Part shown: positions 59,225-64,000 of the stretch, piece after piece
Position numbering within the stretch: the stretch's first letter is position 1
Layout of the letters: each line of letters begins with the position of its first letter
DNA from: Caldilineaceae bacterium
GTDB taxonomy: Bacteria; Chloroflexota; Anaerolineae; Caldilineales; Caldilineaceae
Reading direction: 5' to 3'
DNA length: 64,000 bases
Assembly: GCA_019637645.1 (NCBI GenBank)
Contig: JAHBVH010000036.1
Span: forward strand, 21,315-85,314
Notes under the pieces: generated by a model
The model's input: only the letters and a program-made list of their open reading frames with translations
Told to the model about the DNA's origin: nothing
The model's database searches: none
Translations under genes and position numbers: made by a program

Positions 59225-61978
59225 TTACTGAAGTGTCGATAAACGAGCAGGAATAAAGAGTTCATCGCCCGGCTTCAAAATGGCCCCAGGTCGGATGAGG
59301 TCAGGGTTGATCACTTGCAATAGTTGTAGAGGCATAGCGAAATCGGTGGCAATCTTCATCCAAGAATCACCATTCTGTACTGTATAAAAACGCCCCCGGT
59401 CGCCCACTTCGATGTTAATGCCAGAGGGAACAAGCAGGCGGTCGCCGACAAGTAAAACACCGCCATCGCGCACGGCGTGGGGATTGGCGGCTTGGAGTTC
59501 CGCCAAGGTAAGACTATAACGGCTAGCGAGCTTGGTCCAATAATCACCGGACTGCACGGCATAGAACTGGAGGCTATTACACGGCCCCACACTGACGGCC
59601 AAGCCATAGTAGCGCCCCCAGCGTAATTTGCGGATGCGCTCTAACTCGTTTTCGGGATAAAAGGTAACCACATAATGATTATCAGCAGTACGTACCGCCG
59701 AGAGCGAGTTGATCAAAGGCAGGGCATCACCATCCGGCAGGTCCGCGGTTTCGACATTCCCCGCCTCGGCAGAAGGACGCCGGACACCGGGCAAGCCCAA
59801 GCGGTTGGAAAGGCGCAAGACATTACGCACTTCGCCTTCCGCACTGCTACAGAAGATCGGCCAATACCCCCCGTAGCGATTCGTTTGTACCGGCAGCACC
59901 GGCTGACGCTCAAAACTATCCGCCAGCGGACCGCCATCACCAGCCAATGCCAACCATTCTTTGCTAAAGTATTCGCCCCCCTCGCGCCGACAGGTCAGGC
60001 GCAACGGACAATCGGGCCGTAATTCCACCGCGGCCGGTGGCTCAAACTGCCAAGCTTGCGCATCGCTTGGGGCTTCGATGATCTGTGCCAGCGTCGGGTC
60101 CGCCATCACGGCTTCCATAAAATCATGCCAAATCGGGGCAGCCCCCGTGAGGCCGGTGACATCCCGCATGACGGTCCCATCCGCATTACCCGCCCACACG
60201 CCGACCAACAGTTGGCGGGTAAAGCCAATCGTCCAATTATCGCGAAAGTCAGTTGTAGTCCCTGTCTTGACCGCGGCGGGTCGGCTCAGGCGCAAGGCGC
60301 TGTTACCACCAAACATAGGTGAACGCGCATTGTTATCACTGAGAATATCAGTAGTCAGAAAAGCGGCAGCGGCGGAGATGGCACGCACGGGCTCGACGGG
60401 CGGCAATGGGTTGATCAATTGGCTTTGGCTATCCAGAATAGTCGCTGTGACTTGCGGCGGGATATACAGACCCTGGTTGGCAATCGTATGAAAGCCTGTG
60501 ACCATATCGATCAAGGAAACTTCATTGCTGCCCAATGCCAGCCCTAGCCCATACCAAGTCCCTCGTTTGAGACTGTGTAGCCCCATGGCGTCGGCACTCT
60601 TCAACATGGGATCAATCCCCAATGCCGCTAATAAACGAACCGCGGGAACATTATAGCTGTTAGCCAATGCACTGCGCGCGGTCACCAACCCATGAAATTT
60701 TAGATCATAGTTCAGTGGTCGATAGAATTGATTGGCACCCAAGTTATAGGTTACTGGCACATCCCACAACACCGAAGCCGGGCTGATCAAATTTTCGTTG
60801 AAGGCCGTCGCAAAGAGGATTGGTTTGAGTGTACTACCTGGTTGGCGGGGGCTCATGGCCATATTGACCTGACCATCAATGGCCTCATCCGCGAAATCGG
60901 CACTGCCGACAAAAGCCAACACGTCGCCAGTGCCAGGACGTAGCGCCACTAATGCAGCATTGCCCAGGTCGTGTTTGTCTTTCAGCTTGGCAATCTGCTC
61001 GCGAATAATCTTTTCGGCTAGCTCCTGCATGCGGAGATCAAGCGTAGTAAAGAGATTAAAACCAGAGCGCCGTGTATAGCCATTCCCCATCCGTTCATCA
61101 ATCGAACTGATGACATATTGGACAAAATGGGGGGCCAAGGTGGGGGGAGGACTAATATCGGTGCGGAGTTTTACGGGTTGGCGATAGGTCCAATCCGCTT
61201 CAAAGCGCGTCAAATAGCCATGACGCACCATGAGATCGAGCACAACCCGCTGCCGCGCTTTGACTGCTGCAAAGTCGCGAAATGGGTTTAACGTTCCTGG
61301 CGATTGGGGAATACCAGCTAGCAAAGTGGCCTCAGGCAACTCAAGTTCTGCCGCGGATTTATTAAAATAAGTCTGGGCGGCGGCCTCGGGGCCATAGGCT
61401 AGGTTCCCATAATTCAGCAGATTCAGGTACATTTCCAGGATCTCTGCTTTGGTGTAGCTGCTGGTCAATTCCTGAGCCAGCCCAACCTCCAGCAATTTGC
61501 GGTCCATGGTCGGATCATAGCGATCCTCGGGGCCCAAAAAGAGATTGCGTGCCAACTGCATGGTAATGGTACTAGCACCAGAGATGATGCGGCCATTTTG
61601 CTGGTTTTGCCAAGCCGCCGCGGCCAAGCGCAGCGGGTCGATCCCCATATTGCTGTAAAAACTATCGTCTTCCGTCGCAATGGTAGCATTGATCAGCTGT
61701 TCAGAAATTCGATCCAGACTAACCCAAGTCCGGCGCCCTTCTTCAAAAAGCTCAGCCAATTGCATGCCGTTGCGGTCATAAAGATAGGTCGTTTGAAAAA
61801 GGCGTGGCAGTGGGCCTGGTTGATATTCCTGAAGATAGGCTTCTACAACCGCAGGTAGGCGCGAGGCCGGTCGATCACCGACCATGGTTTGCGCCTTACT
61901 AGAACAACTTGTCAGCAATACGCCAACGACAAGGCAACAAATCCAGGAGACGCAATGAGGGCGAGGTTGCAATTTCAT
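59225..61978 (-). CDS. Class A penicillin-binding protein with C-terminal LysM repeats
   Basis: A 917-aa murein synthase. The N-terminus reads as a lipoprotein signal ending LLTSC, unusual for a class A PBP. The glycosyltransferase 51 domain has ATEDDSFYSNMGIDPLRLA and GASTITMQLARNL. The transpeptidase has the active Ser in PGSTLKPILF, SYN, and KTGTTTDFRDNW. Two LysM repeats (VQSGDYWTKLASRYSLT and VQNGDSWMKIATDFAMP) end the protein. It polymerises and cross-links peptidoglycan outside the membrane; LysM could hold it on existing murein. Confidence 0.9.
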   Translation of the reverse strand: MKLQPRPHCVSWICCLVVGVLLTSCSSKAQTMVGDRPASRLPAVVEAYLQEYQPGPLPRLFQTTYLYDRNGMQLAELFEEGRRTWVSLDRISEQLINATIATEDDSFYSNMGIDPLRLAAAAWQNQQNGRIISGASTITMQLARNLFLGPEDRYDPTMDRKLLEVGLAQELTSSYTKAEILEMYLNLLNYGNLAYGPEAAAQTYFNKSAAELELPEATLLAGIPQSPGTLNPFRDFAAVKARQRVVLDLMVRHGYLTRFEADWTYRQPVKLRTDISPPPTLAPHFVQYVISSIDERMGNGYTRRSGFNLFTTLDLRMQELAEKIIREQIAKLKDKHDLGNAALVALRPGTGDVLAFVGSADFADEAIDGQVNMAMSPRQPGSTLKPILFATAFNENLISPASVLWDVPVTYNLGANQFYRPLNYDLKFHGLVTARSALANSYNVPAVRLLAALGIDPMLKSADAMGLHSLKRGTWYGLGLALGSNEVSLIDMVTGFHTIANQGLYIPPQVTATILDSQSQLINPLPPVEPVRAISAAAAFLTTDILSDNNARSPMFGGNSALRLSRPAAVKTGTTTDFRDNWTIGFTRQLLVGVWAGNADGTVMRDVTGLTGAAPIWHDFMEAVMADPTLAQIIEAPSDAQAWQFEPPAAVELRPDCPLRLTCRREGGEYFSKEWLALAGDGGPLADSFERQPVLPVQTNRYGGYWPIFCSSAEGEVRNVLRLSNRLGLPGVRRPSAEAGNVETADLPDGDALPLINSLSAVRTADNHYVVTFYPENELERIRKLRWGRYYGLAVSVGPCNSLQFYAVQSGDYWTKLASRYSLTLAELQAANPHAVRDGGVLLVGDRLLVPSGINIEVGDRGRFYTVQNGDSWMKIATDFAMPLQLLQVINPDLIRPGAILKPGDELFIPARLSTLQ

Positions 61979-62207
61979 ACTTGACCGATTATCCTATGGG
62001 CTATAAAAAGCAAGAAGCGGCTTTTATTGTACAACTGAACGCAGCACTGGTCAAAGATCCTACGCAAACCCAATGCTAGTTGGACGAAAGCGAAACGCTA
62101 TGCAACCGCTGCGAGTTCTGCTAAACACACCTAACGGCAACTATCCACGAGTAAGACAATCAATAGTGTCAACTCAATTACCTAAGGCTATGCATAGTTA
62201 TTAACTA

Positions 62208-62635
62208 GTTAACGAAAAAATTACACAAGCCGTTCAAATTCTTCAGGAACAAAATGTTGATCTTTGGATGACGGTTGTACGCGAAACCGCAGTTGGGGCG
62301 ATCCTGTGCTGCCCTGTGTCTTGGGCCATGAGGTAACGTGGCAGAGCGTTTTTATCCTGCCCCGCACAGGCGAGGGGATCACTATTACAGGAGTATGTGC
62401 AAGGCACATCGTTAGGTGAACGCTTTATCTCGGCAGGAGCAATTATTTGCGCGTTGCGTGGACGCAAGACAACAAGTAAGCTAGCGCATATTTAACAAGC
62501 AGTCCAAACGACATTGGCTATTTTCGCACGCACCATGGATTTTGTCCAAGTAGGCATGACAGAACAAACGATTGGAGACTTTATCCACCAATGTGTGATG
62601 GATTGGGGACTCACGACAGCGTGGGAGATCGCCCG
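62208..62635 (+). pseudogene. Decayed M24 (Xaa-Pro-type) peptidase gene
   Basis: Conceptual translation gives NEKITQAVQILQEQNVDLW, then VRETAVG and, after a one-base shift near 62303, DPVLPCVLGHEVTWQSVFIL. After an internal deletion it continues with ALRGRKTTSKLAHI, a stop, then QAVQTTLAIFARTMDFVQVG and MTEQTIGDFI. This order matches the N-terminal half of M24 peptidase homologues as I recall them (RETS-GGDPVLP-like and PGMTE-like stretches). The start codon is lost, there is a frameshift and at least two stops, and the metal-binding C-terminal half is missing. It breaks off at a GC-rich junction. Confidence 0.75.
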
Positions 62636-62812
62636 GGGTTGAAGCCACCGGGCTCAGGTACAACGCAGGCTAAAGCCCGCTGAGAAGATTACCCATGAAA
62701 TTCGGTAAAGCAGCGCGGATTGAAATCAGCGCCTGCTCGGTCGAGCTACGCGAAAACGCACGAGTAAGGTCTACCGGTTTAATTTCTTATCCTTCATCAG
62801 CGGGCGTTGCAA

Positions 62813-62904
62813 ACCTTGTCACCGGGTTGGCTCTGTGGTGCCCACAACCGCCAACGCTAGACCTTGTCACCGGGTTGGCTCTGTGGTGCCCACAACCGCC
62901 AACG
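62813..62904. repeat. 44-bp direct repeat, two copies
   Basis: Identical 44-bp units at 62813-62856 and 62861-62904 (each beginning ACCTTGTCACCGGGTTGGCT), 4 bp apart. Both units are non-coding. Confidence 0.9.
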
Positions 62905-62943
62905 TAAGATTCGGTCAGGTTTAGCTTTGCGTAACCGCCCAAT

Positions 62944-62981
62944 AAAAAAGGGCGTACCATCAAAGCGGTACGCCCTTTTTT
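62944..62981 (-). terminator. Intrinsic terminator of groEL
   Basis: AAAAAAGGGCGTACC (62944-62958) pairs with GGTACGCCCTTTTTT (62967-62981) around an 8-nt loop. It can act on either strand and lies about 50 bp after groEL. Confidence 0.88.
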
Positions 62982-63027
62982 ATGGTTCAATCAAGGGTGA
63001 CTGATGTTGCCGGAAGTGACTTCCGAA

Positions 63028-64000
63028 TTACATCATGCCGCCCATGCCGCCCATGCCGCCGTCGCCAGCCGGGGCCGGTTTTTCCTTTTCAGGAATATCG
63101 GTGACCAAGGCTGAGGTGGTCAGAATCATGGAAGCGATGGAACAAGCATTTTCCACGGCGCTGCGGGTGACCTTGACGGGGTCGATAATGCCAGCTTGCA
63201 GCATGTCGACATAGCCGTTAGCCAACACATCGTAACCGGTGGTCTTCTTGCCATCGGCATGGAGGCCACGCACTTTTTCGATGACCACGGGGCCGTCGAG
63301 ACCAGCGTTGCTGGCAATCATGCGCATGGGTTCTTCCAGGGCGCGGCGCAGAATGCGGACGCCAGTGGCGGAATCGCCTTCGAGCTTGACTGTCTCCAGG
63401 GCAGGCAGGGAGTTGATCAACGCCACACCACCACCAGGGACGATGCCTTCTTCAACCGCGGCACGGGTGGCGCTCAAGGCGTCCTCAACGCGGTGCTTCT
63501 TTTCCTTCAATTCGGTTTCGGTGGCAGCACCGACGCGAATGATCGCCACACCACCGGCCAGCTTGGCCAGGCGTTCTTGCAGCTTCTCGCGGTCGTAGTC
63601 ACTGGTGCTGTTGTCGATCTCGGCGCGGATCTCGTGGATGCGGCCCTGAATGTCGCCAGCGCCACCGGCGCCACCAACGATGGTGGTGTCGTCTTTGGTG
63701 CTGACAATGCGATCACAGCGGCCCAGATCTTCCAGCATGACGCTGTCGAGTTTGCGGCCAACTTCTTCGGAGATGACGGTGCCACCGGTTAGGATGGCAA
63801 TGTCGCGTAACATGGCCTTGCGGCGATCGCCAAAGCCCGGGGCCTTAATCGCCAGGGCGTTGACCATACCACGCAGCTTGTTCAACACGAGGGTGGCCAG
63901 CGCTTCGCCGTCTACATCTTCGGCGATCACAACTACTTCGCGCTTGCCAATTTGGACCAATTTTTCCAGGGTGGGGACGATATCCTGCGCGCTGCTGATC
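63028..64000 (-). CDS. groEL: Chaperonin GroEL, C-terminal part (start outside window)
   Basis: About 324 codons of the 60-kDa chaperonin are visible; the N-terminal part lies beyond 64000. [39 protein letters not shown] and VPGGGVALI are typical, and the protein ends with a Gly/Met-rich tail, [10 protein letters not shown], as in most GroEL proteins. It forms the 14-mer that folds proteins with GroES. No groES is visible; it could lie upstream outside the window or elsewhere. Confidence 0.97.
   Translation of the reverse strand, partial: ISSAQDIVPTLEKLVQIGKREVVVIAEDVDGEALATLVLNKLRGMVNALAIKAPGFGDRRKAMLRDIAILTGGTVISEEVGRKLDSVMLEDLGRCDRIVSTKDDTTIVGGAGGAGDIQGRIHEIRAEIDNSTSDYDREKLQERLAKLAGGVAIIRVGAATETELKEKKHRVEDALSATRAAVEEGIVPGGGVALINSLPALETVKLEGDSATGVRILRRALEEPMRMIASNAGLDGPVVIEKVRGLHADGKKTTGYDVLANGYVDMLQAGIIDPVKVTRSAVENACSIASMILTTSALVTDIPEKEKPAPAGDGGMGGMGGMM

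Larger units (their letters stand above)
61979..63027. other. Gap with gene remnant and repeats
   Basis: A 1-kb region without an intact gene. It contains the M24 peptidase remnant (62208-62635), a GAAGCC..GGGCT-rich junction, a 44-bp direct repeat (62813-62904) and the groEL terminator (62944-62981). Confidence 0.6.

Noticed and set aside
62100..62700. Active mobile element in the gap before groEL
   Set aside because: No transposase frame or clear element ends are present; the recognisable sequence is a peptidase remnant.

Overview
The window looks like chromosomal DNA of a Chloroflexota bacterium, probably from the Anaerolineae/Caldilineae side. This is inferred from a complete LysW-carrier lysine operon, a MalT-type STAND regulator, secreted proteins with Thr/Pro-rich linkers and short C-terminal hydrophobic tails, and a tRNA without an encoded CCA. 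No phage, CRISPR array, transposase or rRNA operon was seen. The only RNA gene called with confidence is tRNA-Glu(UUC).

Layout. 1-4302: a Pho-type phosphate-response block on the minus strand (partial PstS lipoprotein, PhoR-like kinase, PhoB-like regulator) with 11-bp-phased TGTTAA/TTAACA sites next to pstS and phoR. 4700-7992: an 8-oxoguanine-deaminase-like amidohydrolase and a secreted LysM protein. 8523-21048: a minus-strand lysine operon: attenuator with Lys-rich leader peptide, homocitrate synthase, Nudix, lysT, lysU, Nudix, homoisocitrate dehydrogenase, lysW, lysX, lysY, methyltransferase, lysZ, lysJ, lysK. It covers 2-oxoglutarate to lysine except for the aminoadipate aminotransferase (LysN). 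21324-24844: a response-regulator/histidine-kinase hybrid and a nitrilase-fold protein that lacks the catalytic Cys. 25078-30538: tRNA-Glu, recO, a MazG-like protein, lexA with a textbook promoter/operator, acpP, a 1.1-kb non-coding stretch, plsC and a beta-carbonic anhydrase.

30658-37365: an accessory catabolic block (enolase-superfamily dehydratase, secreted protein, ceramidase-like protein, metallophosphoesterase, Tat-exported sulfatase). 37644-48349: a 918-aa MalT-like regulator, a membrane protein, a 1720-aa secreted HExxH/vWA protein and a secreted Thr/Pro-tailed protein. 48460-54861: a surface-sugar and cell-wall block (lytic transglycosylase, GDP-rhamnose synthesis by rmd-gmd, a PFK-family kinase coupled to gmd, a MaoC hydratase). 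55113-61978: a six-PAS sensor kinase and a class A penicillin-binding protein with LysM repeats. 61979-63027: the decayed remnant of an M24 peptidase gene. 63028-64000: the C-terminal part of groEL.

The gaps carry at least eight copies of a palindromic, MITE/REP-like element built around a CCTGNC..GGTTTTGCAAACC..GNCAGG core, plus several short tandem repeats. The most notable regulatory finding is the attenuator upstream of homocitrate synthase: a 22-codon reading frame with three Lys codons, mutually exclusive hairpins and an intrinsic terminator.
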